Source: Girardinichthys multiradiatus
Taxonomy: Eukaryota > Chordata > Actinopteri > Cyprinodontiformes > Goodeidae
Assembly: GCF_021462225.1 (NCBI RefSeq)
Contig: NC_061797.1
Location: 36,234,147-36,298,146, forward strand
Reading direction: 5' to 3'
DNA length: 64,000 nt
The position numbers and the translations under genes were made by a program. Below the pieces are notes generated by a model. It was not told the DNA's origin. It saw only the letters and a program-made list of their open reading frames with translations, and made no database searches. Shown piece after piece: positions 10,448 through 22,086 of the stretch. How positions within the stretch are numbered: the first letter of the stretch is position 1; each line of letters starts with the position of its first letter.

Positions 10448-11257
10448 TAGTCCACGCTGGCGAAGACGTACCAGCAGCCCAGCCCGTTTACCTCTCTTAC
10501 GGCGTTTCACCGCGTGAACAAAGGTGAGCGGAACCTTTGACCAGAATGTCCAAATATTCCAGAGCAGTAGGTAGAAATGTTGGAAATAACTCCTCTGGTG
10601 TAGTAGCCCTGATGTTCATGAGTTCTTCTCTGGTGAGAGAGCTCCGGGTACCATCACAGAAGACCGTTTTAAAGCAAAAAACAAAACAAAACAATGCGCA
10701 CCAACACGCCGAGGCGACCATCTGCGGCGCCATCTTGCCTGAGACATGTTCATACTTGCATATAATTTTTTTAATGATGAACGTGGCCGCTTCAGTAATC
10801 TAGAATTTGTACCCAAGGATGAACCAGACTTGTGGAGGTCCACAATTCTCTGTTTCATTTTTTTCCCATGATGTCACTTAAGGAAGCAATGTTTTAAGGT
10901 GTTGTGTTAAAAACAAATAACAGATGTGCCCCCTATGCACAAATATTGTGAATAAACCATTTAAAACTTACAAAACCACAACATAATCATCTTGGCTTTC
11001 TGAAATTGTTTAATGGCAAAGTAATCTGTATTTAAACTTCTGACTGTTGAAGAGACTGAAACATAACATTTTCTGTAAACATCACTCTCATTCTGGCATT
11101 TAGTAACTAGATAGAATTTTGGTAATCCTGACTAACCTAAAACAAGAAAATTGTAGGCTGATTATATGAATTATATAAATTTATGTTAATGAGCATGTCA
11201 TGTATCATTTTGTAACGTGTATATAAATATCTGATTTCAGCTGTACATTCCCCTCAC

Positions 11258-11596
11258 CTTGTTCTGGGCTCCAGCTGGTTGACATTGCCCATGTATTTGA
11301 TGCTGCTCTGGTAATTTTCCTCGGAGCAAAGCTGGGACAATCGGCACAAACTCCGGAGGTCCCTCATTGTCGGTCAGCTCTCTGTCAGACACAGCCGCCC
11401 CGTTTGGGCCCACGTAGATCACTGTGTCGCAGGACTGCTCGCTGCTCGAGTACTCATCAGGGTCACTGGATAGTCTCAGCAGCGGCAGTTCAGAGTCAGC
11501 GTCACCACGGTGATGAAAAGGTCGCAGGTGGGTTGGACGACGCATACGACCCTCCTCGCATGAGCTTTCTCCTCCAGAGGAGCTTGATGTATATTG
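11258..11596 (-). CDS. kif26b: kif26b first post-motor exon ([14 protein letters not shown])
   Basis: Acceptor cttgaag at 11597-11598, donor gtgagg at 11256-11257, exactly 113 codons. It encodes [20 protein letters not shown], then [19 protein letters not shown] and [17 protein letters not shown], the family's signature directly after the motor. An extra Gln before YTSSSS compared with what I recall of mammals comes from the chosen acceptor. The sequence is acidic and probably disordered. Confidence 0.95.
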
Positions 11597-13041
11597 CTTC
11601 AAGAAGAAGTCGATAAAGAAAAATCAAATGTTTTAGCTTTGTTTTTTTTATTCTTTTCTTTATTGAATTGATAGCAGCCACACATCTAAAATAAAAAAAA
11701 TCACAAGTATGCATAGCCCAAATTTTTGTTTAAAAAGTCATGCTTTTCAAACTCCTACATTTTAAACTGTTGCACAACTTGTGTGCAAAGTACCGCTCGC
11801 CCAACAGGGGGGCAGCTGTGTGTGATGATAGAGGAAGTGAAAACACTAACCTTTAACCCTCATCAAAAAGTCAAAGTCATCTGTATTAGAATTTATTGGT
11901 AGAAAAAACAGCTATCTGAAGAAAACCATCCATCACGCTTTTTAAGGTAACAACGTTAAGAAACAAACATTTGCAACATGCAACTCCCTCAGTATAATCT
12001 GTACATTTAGATTTATTAAATATGAACAGGTTTTATAACTATTATTTTTATACATACAAAATATAACAGTATGCAACATTATTTTAGCAGCAGTAGTTTT
12101 AATAATAGTATTTTGTTTTTAAATAAAATCAGTTAGCTTAGTTGATATATTCTTTTGATACATTTATATTTTAAATATCTTGATTGAGAAGTAGAACAGA
12201 AGTCAATTTCCTTCTTGTTGTGCACAAACCTGGTGAATAAAGCTTATTTTGATTCTGATTCAGTTAGCTTATGTGATATATATTTTTAAACACAGAATAC
12301 TATTATTATTACTGCTGCTAAAATAATGGTGCATATAAAAATAATAATAACACAGATTATATTGAGCATGAGAAAATAGAAGATATTGAAAAATAAAATC
12401 AATCAGCTCATGTGATATATTTTTAATTAATGTTTTAAGGTCATAAAACTGTGTTTTTGGTCAATGCTACTATATCAACAAAACCAGATGTTCAGAAAAT
12501 AAATAAATAATTCAATGTACAATCAATCAATCAATAATGCCTCCCCACAAGATTGAAGATCAGAACCTAAATGTTATTCAGTTTGTTCATCCCTGCTATA
12601 TCTTACAGTATCTAATAGACACATTTCACATCTGATATGTTTTAGTGGTTTGTGGCTTTCAGCTTAACCTTTTCTACTCTGTTCAACACCTCTCAAAAAA
12701 GCGAACATGCATAATAAACAAAGTAATAAATTACATCCCTTTTAACTCATCATAAACACTTTATGTTTAAAAGATTTTTCTTTTAGTTGCCTTGCAGGAA
12801 CTTCTGAAAATAAAACATGCATTTAATATTACAACAGTCAAGGGTAATGTAGAGCAGGTTTTTGTCATAAGATTGATGACTTTGCTGATTATCAGTTGAA
12901 CAGCACAATTAGTTACAAGTACTTTTCAACATAATTTTTTTTATCTTAGCTGGACATTAATACATTGTGTTTAATTTGCAGCTTTATTTTATTTTGAAGT
13001 AAAAAACTCTGTTAAGCAAACGTCAAACTCACCACAGTTAC
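11597..13041 (-). other. kif26b intron, 1.4 kb
   Basis: AT-rich, with runs of A and T and a Rex1 tail stub near 12180-12262. I see no gene in the rest. Several stretches (around 12090-12130, 12290-12320 and 12340-12420) are low-complexity TAA/ATT repeats. Confidence 0.75.
12182..12262 (+). mobile_element. Rex1 3'-end stub
   Basis: The sequence ends ggtgaataaagcttattt followed by tgattctgattc, the Rex1 3' terminus also seen at 3000 and (reverse) 7387. Only about 80 bp is left, as expected for an extreme 5' truncation or a decayed copy. Confidence 0.6.
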
Positions 13042-13204
13042 TTTAGTTTTCTTCTTTTTCATGCGGAGGACGCGTGAAGCAATCTGGATTGTGGAGAGCG
13101 TTTCGGAGAAATCTCTGGGTGAGGCGGAGATGTGAGCAATCATGGTGGTCCTGCAGTTCATGTTGCCTAGCGACTCCCTTAGCAACATGGTCAGCTTGCT
13201 GTCC
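13042..13204 (-). CDS. kif26b: kif26b motor exon, C-terminal end of motor domain
   Basis: Acceptor taaccag at 13205-13206, donor gtaact at 13040-13041; one base completes the previous Lys codon, then 54 codons. It reads [19 protein letters not shown], the kinesin SKLT..L..SLGGN motif (helix 5), then [21 protein letters not shown] and ASRVLRM (strand 8 and helix 6), ending in MKKKKTK. The full length of kinesin helix 6 is present, so the motor closes here. It is followed downstream by a 1.4-kb intron and preceded by a 20.7-kb intron packed with transposons. Confidence 0.95.
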
Positions 13205-13299
13205 CTGGTTACACGTATAGATGAGACGTGAGCACTGAAGACAGGTTTAAAAGGCATGCATGTGTACAATGAAACAGAATGGCAAGCATAAGCATAAAG

Positions 13300-14403
13300 C
13301 CCTTAAACCTTTTCACATGATACATTACAACCACAAACTTTAAGGTTTTTACTGGGATTTTATGTGATGGACCAATACAAACATATCAAGACTGTGGATT
13401 ATTGAAAAGAGTAGTTTTCTGGAAATGGGAAGGTTGTGAGTTTGATTCCAGCTTTCCCTACCACATGTTAATGTAGTCTTGAGTAATGCACTAAACCTCA
13501 AGGTTTCTATTTATTTGCATGTCAGTGTGTGAGCAGTGTAGGTGCAGTTTGGTGGCTCTAGGGTAAAAGCTTGTTGGGTTGTCTGTATTACTAGAAAAGA
13601 GGTATGCACGTACTGCATAACTGTTAAGGAAACGAAATTGATACTTAAAAAAGAACCTTCATGGGCGGCGCTGGTGGTGTAGGGGTGAAAGCGCGCGACC
13701 ATATACAGAGGCTACAGTCCTCGAATGGCGGCTGTCCCGGGTTCGAGTCCCGGACCCGGTGACATTTACCAAATGTCTCCCCCTCTCTCTACCCCTCTTT
13801 CTTGTCTACCTACTGTCAAAAAATGGAAAAATAAAGGCCACTAGTGCCGAAAAAATATCTTAAAAAAGAACCTTTATATAAATTTTTTTTTTTTAATCTG
13901 AAAAGTGTCAAATGTGTCCCCTGGGTCCATACTTTGTAGAGCCACCTTTCACTGAACTTCAGCTTCAGATGTTTTAGGATATGTCTCTCATAGCTTTGCA
14001 CATTTAAAGACTGACATTTCCCCAATTCTTGTTTGCAATATAACTCAGGCTCAGCCAGATTGATTGAAAACCATCTGGACCTTGACCTGCCCATTCTAAC
14101 TCATGAATATGCTTTCATTATTGTAGATCTGACTGTTTGTTTAAGGTGATTTTCATGTTGGAAGTTAAACCTCCACCCCAGGTCTTTAGCTTCTCAAAGG
14201 TTTGGTTCCAGCTTAGCTGGATTTCTGCGGCTGGGCCTCTTAGCTGCTTCTCTAATTGATGCTCTCCTTGCCCAGCCTGTCAGTGAAGGTGCTTTCTGTT
14301 GATCTATTACATAAAATTCCAATAAAATCAAAATAAATTTGTGGTTGCAACATGACAAACTGTGAAAGGGTTCAAGGGGTATGAATACCTTTGCAATGCA
14401 CTG
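13300..14403 (-). mobile_element. Degenerate Tc1-like transposon carrying a SINE
   Basis: The left arm (13306-13400) has attacaaccacaaacttta and gggattttatgtgatgg; the right end reads ggtatgaatacctttgcaat then gcactg with TA at 14404-14405. These are the same family phrases as in the 0.5-3.4 kb element. The left terminus is eroded. The interior is a minus-strand transposase relic with large deletions; gcccattctaactcatgaat (14090) and cagcctgtcagtgaaggtg (14272) mark positions in the usual arm order. Confidence 0.78.
13660..13858 (+). mobile_element. tRNA-derived SINE with perfect target duplication
   Basis: 199-bp insert bounded by the identical 16-bp repeat cttaaaaaagaacctt at 13644-13659 and 13859-13874. 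The head has a tRNA-like A-box region (ggtggtgtaggggt, 13671-13684) and a B box (gggttcgagtccc, 13739-13751), the internal RNA polymerase III promoter. The body holds a pyrimidine-rich stretch (cccctctctctacccctc) and the tail has aataaaggccactagtgcc followed by A-rich sequence. SINEs of this kind move with LINE machinery. I do not assign a family name. Confidence 0.85.
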
Positions 14404-15208
14404 TATTTTCACAAATTGAAATATTCATTGGAAATTAAATAAAAGCAAAAGTGGTGCAAAAATAAATGGAGGGTTTTTCAGAAAGTCTCTACAGAAGCAC
14501 TTTAGATAGTATAAAGTCTAATATTTTAAGTTGATCCATTTCCCAGAGAAGTTTATAGTTTAAGAAAAGTGTTTCTCCTGGGTGGGCCACTGGAATCATT
14601 TATAGCTTAGATCTGTGTATGCATGTGCTGGGAACCTGCAGGTTGACAGAGCACAGCTCCTGTGTGTCCTGTTCACTGTGTGTCCTTTTTTTTTTGTAAA
14701 AAACACAGCCTGCAGTCATTTGCACATTCACATGCAGACATAAAGTATGCACACACTCCTATCGTGACCTCCTCTTTTTCATCACAGCTCTCTTTCTCTT
14801 TTCTTCTGCCTTGAGCTTCAACAAACCCTCCTCCTCTGTAAATCTGCCTCTATCTCTGCATTGCTCACTGACATTAATATAGGTAAACTCATGACTCATG
14901 AAGCATTCATTTGGATATTAATTCAAGAACTGAGCATGCTGGATTAGATCTCAACCCTCAGTCTGTGCTAAAGCTATAACCAGATTGTCTCTGCGAAAGA
15001 AAATTCACTATCTGTATGCTCTCTGTGAGTACACTATCGATAATCTATAGGATTTAAAATCACAGATCCTCACATTTTACATAAGATCATGGAGCATCCA
15101 TCTATTGTCTACACCAGTTTATCCATGCAGGATTACAGAAATAATGGTGCCTATATCTGAGAGTCAATGGGCAAGAGGCAGAGATCACCCTGGGAGACCA
15201 CCAGTATA

Positions 15209-16818
15209 CAGGTCCTTCTCAAAATATTAGCATATTGTGATAAAGTTCATTATTTTCCATAATGTAATGATGAAAATTTAACATTCATATATTTTAGATT
15301 CATTGCACACTAACTGAAATATTTCAGGTCTTTTATTGTCTTAATACGGATGATTGTGGCATACAGCTCATGAAAACCCAAAATTTCTATCTCACAAAAT
15401 TTGCATATTTCATCCGACCAATAAAAGAAAAGTGTTTTTAATACAAAAAACGTCAACCTTCAAATAATCATATACAGTTATGCACTCAATACTTGGTCGG
15501 GAATCCTTTGGCAGAAATGACTGCTTCAATGCGGCGTGGCATGGAGGCAATCAGCCTGTGGCACTGCTGAGGTCTTATGGAGGCCCAGGATGCTTTGATA
15601 GCGGCCTTTAGCTCATCCAGAGTGTTGGGTCTTGAATCTCTCAACGTTCTCTTCACAATATCCCACAGATTCTCTATGGGGTTTAGGTCAGGAGAGTTGG
15701 CAGGCCAATTGAGCACAGTGATACCATGGTCAGTAAACCATTTACCAGTGGTTTTGGCACTGTGAGCAGGTGCCAGGTCGTGCTGAAAAATGAAATCTTC
15801 ATCTCCATAAAGCTTTTCAGCAGATGGAAGCATGAAGTGCTCCAAAATCTCCTGATAGCTAGCTGCATTGACCCTGCCCTTGATAAAACACAGTGGACCA
15901 ACACCAGCAGCTGACACGGCACCCCAGACCATCACTGACTGTGGGTACTTGACACTGGACTTCTGGCATTTTGGCATTTCCTTCTCCCCAGTCTTCCTCC
16001 AGACTCTGGCACCTTGATTTCCGAATGACATGCAGAATTTGCTTTCATCCAAAAAAAGTACTTTGGACCACTGAGCAACAGTCCAGTGCTGCTTCTCTGT
16101 AGCCCAGGTCAGGCGCTTCTGCCGCTGTTTCTGGTTCAAAAGTGGCTTGACCTGGGGAATGCGGCACCTGTAGCCCATTTCCTGCACACGCCTGTGCACG
16201 GTGGCTCTGGATGTTTCTACTCCAGACTCAGTCCACTGCTTCCGCAGGTCCCCCAAGGTCTGGAATCGGCCCTTCTCCCCAATCTTCCTCAGGGTCCGGT
16301 CACGTCTTCTCGTTGCGCAGCGTTTTCTGCCACACTTTTTCCTTCCCACAGACTTCCCACTGAGGTGCCTTGATACAGCACTCTGGGAACAGCCTATTCA
16401 TTCAGAAATTTCTTTCTGTGTCTTACCCTCTTGCTTGAGGGTGTCAATAGTGGCCTTCTGGACAGCAGTCAGGTCGGCAGTCTTACCCATGATTGGGGTT
16501 TTGAGTGATGAACCAGGCTGGAAGTTTTAAAGGCCTCAGGAATCTTTTGCAGGTGTTTAGAGTTAACTCGTTGATTCAGATGATTAGGTTCATAGCTCGT
16601 TTAGAGACCCTTTTAATGATATGCTAATTTTGTGAGATAGGAATTTTGGGTTTTCATGAGCTGTATGCCAAAATCATCCGTATTAAGACAATAAAAGACC
16701 TGAAATATTTCAGTTAGTGTGCAATGAATCTAAAATATATGAATGTTAAATTTTCTTCTTGACATTATGGAAAATAATGAACTTTATCACAATATGCTAA
16801 TATTTTGAGAAGGACCTG
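15209..16818 (-). mobile_element. Tc1-like DD34E transposon, copy A1
   Basis: 1610 bp, flanked by TA (15207-15208, 16819-16820). Inverted repeats of about 200 bp start CAGGTCCTTCTCAAAATA at both ends, the long IR type of Tc1 elements. It shares most of its length almost unchanged with copies A2 and A3. The transposase is on the minus strand. Confidence 0.95.
15486..16490 (-). pseudogene. Tc1-like transposase A1, one nonsense codon
   Basis: 334 codons from ATG at 16490 to the stop at 15486, broken only by TGA at 16398-16400 (codon 31, where A2 and A3 keep Arg CGA). The N-terminal paired-type helix-turn-helix has AVQKATIDTLKQEGKTQKEI in the sibling copies. The catalytic DDE triad is complete: LFLDESKF, FIFQHDLAPAHS and NSPDLNPIENLWD, with 34 residues between the second Asp and the Glu (DD34E). 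The rest of the frame after codon 31 stays open for 287 codons. Confidence 0.92.
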
Positions 16819-19800
16819 TACCATCACAGTGCAAAACAGACAAACTGGACAAACAACCATGCACACATGCATTTACTGCTAAGGGCAATTTAGAGAAACC
16901 AAATTAACCTAACATGCTTGTTTTTGGACTAAGGGAGGAAAATTTAATACTTTCACCTACGCTTAAATCAACAACACACCACACACCAACACACCAAATA
17001 AGGTTATTCAGATTTTTACTCTAGTTGTTAACGGTACAATGCAAGCCTCCATTTGTATATGCTAGTAAGGCATACACACAGTGTTGGTCTGTTTTAACTT
17101 CTAAAATATGACAATTTTTGAGTTCTTGTTCCTTTTCCACCATCTTTAACCAGCTCTGCCATCAGCAAGTTATTTTCAGCCAGAAAACCGTGCCTCACTG
17201 CATGTGTTATTCCTTTTCTGCCTTTTCCTTAAGCCCTTAGAGATAGCAGAGTGTGAAAATCAACACTCTGAGCAGCCAGTCTGGAACCTGACTTTGCCAA
17301 AAATATCTGAAATCATATTTTTGCCACTCAATGCTAAGTTTGAACTTCTGCAAATCCCCTCGGTCATTTCTCCATGCCTAAATGCCCCAGGTTTCTGCTA
17401 TGTGTCTGGCTGATCGCACAGGGACATGTTTTAATGAGCAGCTATGCACAGTACAAAAGTGGCTGTTGAGATTTCATCCATATGAGCATGATGAGGTGAA
17501 ATAATGAAACATGTCGATCCTGTTGCCTATTGATTATTAAAATATTCTATTGATTCTTGCAGCAAATAATCCACTGAGCTTTCACAGAGTGGAGGAAAAG
17601 ATTAATCATTATGTTGTATCACAAGTTTGAATTATCTGAAGATATCAAAATGACTATCAACAAAGATTTTTGATGTTTAGTACAGTTAAACCTAATACAG
17701 AGTCTTATGGCGCCACACAAATTATTGCTGATAACTTAATAAATTTTGTTTTGTTGTAGCAAACATACTGCATAATCTACACGTGAAGATAAAATTGGTA
17801 CTGTCTGGATTCCTAAAAAAAACTATTAACATGTTAGTAATAAAAGATGAGATGGCAAATATTGACATTGTGGCATCATCAGGGCCATATTATTCCTAGG
17901 CTGTACTTACAAAGAAACAAGATAATCACAGTCAGTAATTAAAGGCCTAATATCACATTTCAGAGCAAAATACCCTATAAATATTGAAAATATGTAGCAC
18001 AAATAAATCCTAATCAGTCTACATTTGGATCCAGTGTCCGATGAACTATTGTTCTACACAGGCATGAACTGTTTTATTGATTTTTAAAGACCTTTGTAAC
18101 GGGAATGTGTGGAATGAATATGTAGCCACTTATTGACAACACAGAAAAAGGATGGAGTGGGCACTTTGGCTACAGAGATCACCTATGCAGGAATGTGGGT
18201 GACCTCCAGGGAAGTAAACGGTTAACGAGAATGAATTTCTTCTCACTCCCCCCAATAAAAGTCTGTCTGCTGGAAGCACTTTTTGCTCCCAGGTTTTGAA
18301 ACTGCTGAAATAGTTGATTTAAGGGAAGGAACAACCTAAAGATGGAGAAAAGGGACATAAAATGGTTAATGCCATTGCTAGGACAGATGGCTTGAGCAAG
18401 GAGTAAACAGCCAGCCCACTGAGGTAATTGCTGCAGTCGTTTGTGAACATTTGTGTTTATGTATCTTTTGTCAGTACAAAACATCTTCTGGCGTCGGCAG
18501 ATCAAGGTTAGTCAATAACTGCATTCCAATGCATATTCTATGACAATTTGCTTCAGGTGTAACTGATTTTTCTGTCTGATATAATAATAGTGTGATTGTT
18601 TGACTGCAGCTGCATCTGATTGTATATGGACATTTTATCTCTTCTATAAGCAACGTGTAGGCTGAGCCTAAAGAGACTTTTTAGAGACAAACAACATGTT
18701 GTTAAGGTGGAAACTAACAACAAACATCTCATACAGTTTAAGTGGCATCAGATTAACATTTTGACAACATTACTGTAGTGTAGCTGTTGGGACCCAGCCA
18801 TGGGAACAAAATGAAAGGCCAGTACGAACTTTTCTGGAACTTTCAAAATAAATCGCATTAACCTACTTCCTGCACAGCCAGAAACGGGGAATAACAGCGG
18901 ACTTCCCGTGACGTCACTGTCCGAATAAAAACCCCGCTTTTGCAATAAACTGACCTCTTCCACGCAGGTCCCCAACGGAACTGGATGGAGGGACACAGCG
19001 CGCTAATGTCTCTTTGCTGGCAAACAGACATAACTCTTCAAACTGGATCCAAGAGTGTCATACGATCATGCAATCGTATGACACTCTAAGTAGGAATGAA
19101 TTGCTGTTTGTGTATCCGGTATTTATTCATGAACAGGGTAGTTAAGGTATAAGCGTTGCTTGACTTTTCTCTCTGATGCCTACAGAAGCAAACTGTATTC
19201 CAGAGAGTTCCCAGCAGAGACCCTGTCTCTACAATGCCAAGTGGAGCAGTTTTTCCTGGTCTGAAGGAAGGACAACAGGACTGCATCACCGTGGTTACAG
19301 CAGTAACGAGCAGTTTGGCCGGCGGGCAGAGCAAGCCGCCCCCCACAGCTACGGAAGTTAGCTGAAGTTAACCCTTTGTTCACTGTGGATGCTTTATTCA
19401 ACTTTGTCGCCCGGACAACGTTTCCTCAGCACGGTTCACGTAACAGGTAGTGTTGGGCAGAGAGAAGTAGTTTAGAATGAAATAATCTAAACATTTTTCG
19501 TTTTATGACGTTTGGTTTTGTTTGTGTTGAAACTCAGCCATCTTAATGCTAGCAGATTATCTGCAAAGCACATGTGCTCAGTTTATATGTTCTGTGTTTG
19601 TGTTTTTAAGATAAGACAAACTTTATTCAAAAGGTGATTTTAAACACAGAAGATCGGCCATAACGCGCCGTCCACGCTTATGCATTTTAACTCTTTTATT
19701 AATGGCATTTTTAAAGTGTGTGTTTGATTCTGATGATAAACTATAAGCTTCTTTTGTTAGCTTTAACTGCTAACAGCTAAGAACACATACTGGCCTACTA

Positions 19801-21057
19801 AAGATCATTTACCCAAAAAGGTTGTTAGTTTTCAATCCAGTAAAATATTTCCCTAAATATTACTTTACTAAACTAAGTAACACAATTAAGCCCATTTCTC
19901 AAAGATTTGGTTCTTATTCAAAATAATATTTCTTTAAATATTATTTTAATAAATAAAGGCAGCTAATTAAACACTGTTGAGAATTGGTCATCCAGAAGGT
20001 TGGTTTTATTCAGCAAGTCATTCTTAAAATATTATTTTATTAAAATAATATTTTATCTGATCTTGCATTGTGAATGGTTGTCTAAACATATGCTGATTAT
20101 TGCCTAAGTTGGTTCCAAGACTAATTTCACTTCACTTCCAGATTCTTCAAGATAATCCTTGGTTCTCAAACATAAACATTGCATGGTAATGTTGCATCAC
20201 TCTTTTGGTCATGGTTTTCAGCCATCTTTGATCAGCTTGTTTTTATTGTACATAGCCCATTAGTCTTCCTTATTCTTTAATTCTGCTTAGTAGTTTAGTT
20301 GGATTGTTTTAGCATAGTAAAGAGTTTGTTGATTGAAATATGTTTGACTTGAGTTGACTTATTTTTGTTAATAAATTCTTCTATTTTAAGAAATTGTGTG
20401 AATTCATTCCATGTGTGTGCAGAGTTTATGCTGTTCAATAATGTCAGAGCTTGGCTCATCCCTTTCAATTTTGTCCTAATACTACCGCCTTATTGGGATG
20501 GTATTCACAGGACACCCTTAACAGACTGAAATATTATTTAATAAATATTAAAGTATTAATATTAAATATTAAATAATATATTCATGTTCATAATTACAAT
20601 ATAGTTAAACCATCACAACTGAATCTCAGACTGATTATGTGGAGAAAGTGAGAGTTGCAAAATCACTTTATGACTAGCTAACATAAAGTACTCTGATGAC
20701 ATGGTTTGTTTTTGAAGAACATGTTGATGCATCATTAAACAATGCTGCTCAGAACAAACGCAGAACTTACATCTATCTGAATACTAAACATGATATTCTA
20801 CTTTCATTTTTGTGTTTTTTGTCACAAGTGGTCTATCATCAATGTGGTAAAAACAGGCTCATAACAGAGAGCTTGTAAATCCTTCAGTTGGGTGCTAGTT
20901 TGTTAGGTCTCCTAAAGAAATTTAACAATTACTGGTTTTAACGGTTATGATAACATTTCTTAGGACCAAGTCAGTTATTTTTTTTTCTAAAGGATTTTGA
21001 TGTTTTTATAATCGAACTCGAAAGAAGGACAAGTTGACGCCAGCTAATCCGCACAAA

Positions 21058-22086
21058 ATGCCTCCCTTCACCACAGAGGACTTCGACAAACTTTTACAGA
21101 AATTGGCTGTTTTGGAGATGAAAATCCATTGACTAGAAGAGAATGTGGAGGTGAATATGGTGTACAGCGATGATTCAACTCTGCCTGTGATCCCAAACAG
21201 TGACAGCCAGCTCAACGACTCAGCTGGCAATCAGAACTCTGAGAATAAACCTACCGGCAGAAACCTCTGGCATGTTTTAGGGGCATGCCCAAAAAATCAA
21301 GGGGGACGACTCACTGGAAGATCTCAGCAATTAAATAAATTAGAATGGCCAGAATTAAAGAGAAATGCCTCCGTTTCCCCTGGGAAAAAGAGACTTCGAC
21401 AGCAAGCTGCTATCACAACAACTGATAGGAATGAGACAGCTGGAAATAATGGAATTCCCCTCCAAAATGGATTTGCCCCACTACAGAACGAAAACCAGGA
21501 AAATTATCCATCTTCTGAGAACAATAAAAGGTTTGAGAACAACCTTCATTCTAAACAGTCTTCTCCTAAATTGCCAGAGAAAAAGCATCCCACCGGACCA
21601 AGAACCCTAATAGTGGGCGACACAGCTGTGCATAGGATTAAAAACTTCTACAACAAGAAAAACACAGAGGTTATGATTGGTACCAGTAACGTGGTGTCCG
21701 ATATCTCAGAGAATATACTTGCAATCACAGAAAAGCGCCCATCTCTAGAAAATCTTATTATATACTGTGGAGCCATGGATGACGTGGATAAGAAAAAATC
21801 AGAAAGACTGAAGGAGGATTTCACTCGTCTTCTGAATATTGTTGGAGGTCTCAATATCAAGTTGTTTCTCAGCGGACCCTTTGCACCAATTTTCTGTGGA
21901 GATGAGATTTTTTCTAGACTTCTGATGATTAATAAGGGGTTGAAAAAAACATGTGCTACCACACCTGTGAACTTCATCGACAACTTCAATATTTTGGGGG
22001 AAAAAGACAACTCTTCAAGCAAGATGATTTCTGTTTGCACAAGCCGGGAGCCAGACGTCTCACATCTAATCTCTTCTATTCAGTAA
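21058..22086 (+). pseudogene. L2 ORF1 protein with an esterase-like (SGNH) domain
   Basis: 342 codons if read from ATG 21058 (MPPFTTEDFDKLLQKLAVLE, probably a coiled coil), interrupted by TGA at 21130-21132; the remaining 313 codons from 21145 are open. The middle is polar and low-complexity. From about residue 180 it reads GPRTLIVGDTAVHRIKNFY, LENLIIYCGAMDDVDK and LNIKLFLSGPFAPIF. This spacing resembles block I (GDS), block III (GxND) and later strands of SGNH hydrolases, found in ORF1 of L2/CR1 LINEs. Here Thr replaces the catalytic Ser and MDD replaces ND. Such ORF1 proteins bind element RNA or lipids; the activity here is doubtful. Confidence 0.7.

Larger units (their letters stand above)
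7387..10741 (-). mobile_element. Nearly full-length Rex1 non-LTR retrotransposon
   Basis: Minus-strand LINE of about 3.35 kb. The 5' end is at caggcaagatggcgccgcag (near 10740), which looks like a true promoter-type 5' UTR start. The order is N-terminal region, apurinic endonuclease, linker, reverse transcriptase, 3' UTR, and the Rex1 tail aataaagcttttctgattctgattc ending at 7387. It sits inside the Sleeping Beauty-group relic; the flanks carry an imperfect short repeat (cgtgtt / catgtt). The frame is broken by a nonsense codon and several frameshifts. Confidence 0.88.
5880..11150 (-). mobile_element. Relic of a salmonid-type (Sleeping Beauty group) Tc1-like transposon
   Basis: Three separated blocks match this well-known family in order: 5890-6005 (gactttgttgtccttaagg), 6859-7386 (gatgtcttgagatgttgctt, then the gcctttta-ccttatgttgat block near 7190) and 10742-11130 (ggatgaaccagacttgtgga, then a cttctgac block near 11040). 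On the minus strand near 10790-10855 the frame reads RIVDLHKSGSSLGTN followed by LLKRPRSS, the N-terminal helix-turn-helix of this transposase group. Terminal repeats are eroded, so the ends are approximate. Two younger elements interrupt it. Confidence 0.82.
5819..11257 (-). other. kif26b intron filled by a nested Tc1/THAP/Rex1 complex
   Basis: 5.4-kb intron. Nearly all of it is explained by a Tc1 relic (about 5880-11150) with two insertions, listed below. The few dozen bases at each end next to the splice sites show nothing else. Confidence 0.85.
15088..16960. repeat. Older interspersed repeat split by Tc1 copy A1
   Basis: 15088-15208 (ccatctattgtctacacc ... cagagatcaccctgggag) and 16819-16960 (ccatcacagtgcaaaacag ... 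cctaacatgcttgtttttgg) are the two halves of a repeat very common in fish intergenic DNA (usual wording: gccagtccatcacaggg). They join at the TA target of A1. The class of the repeat is unknown to me. Confidence 0.5.

Noticed and set aside
13664..13760. Looks like a tRNA gene (A and B boxes)
   Set aside because: It is the head of a SINE with a 16-bp target duplication; the acceptor stem does not close and a SINE body follows.
19052..19090. Helitron 3' end (hairpin followed by CTAA)
   Set aside because: The CTAA overlaps the stem, and no TC 5' end or Rep/helicase trace was found.
21145..22086. A host protein-coding exon of 313 codons
   Set aside because: Its position 5' of an L2 ORF2, strand and esterase-like spacing make it the LINE ORF1.
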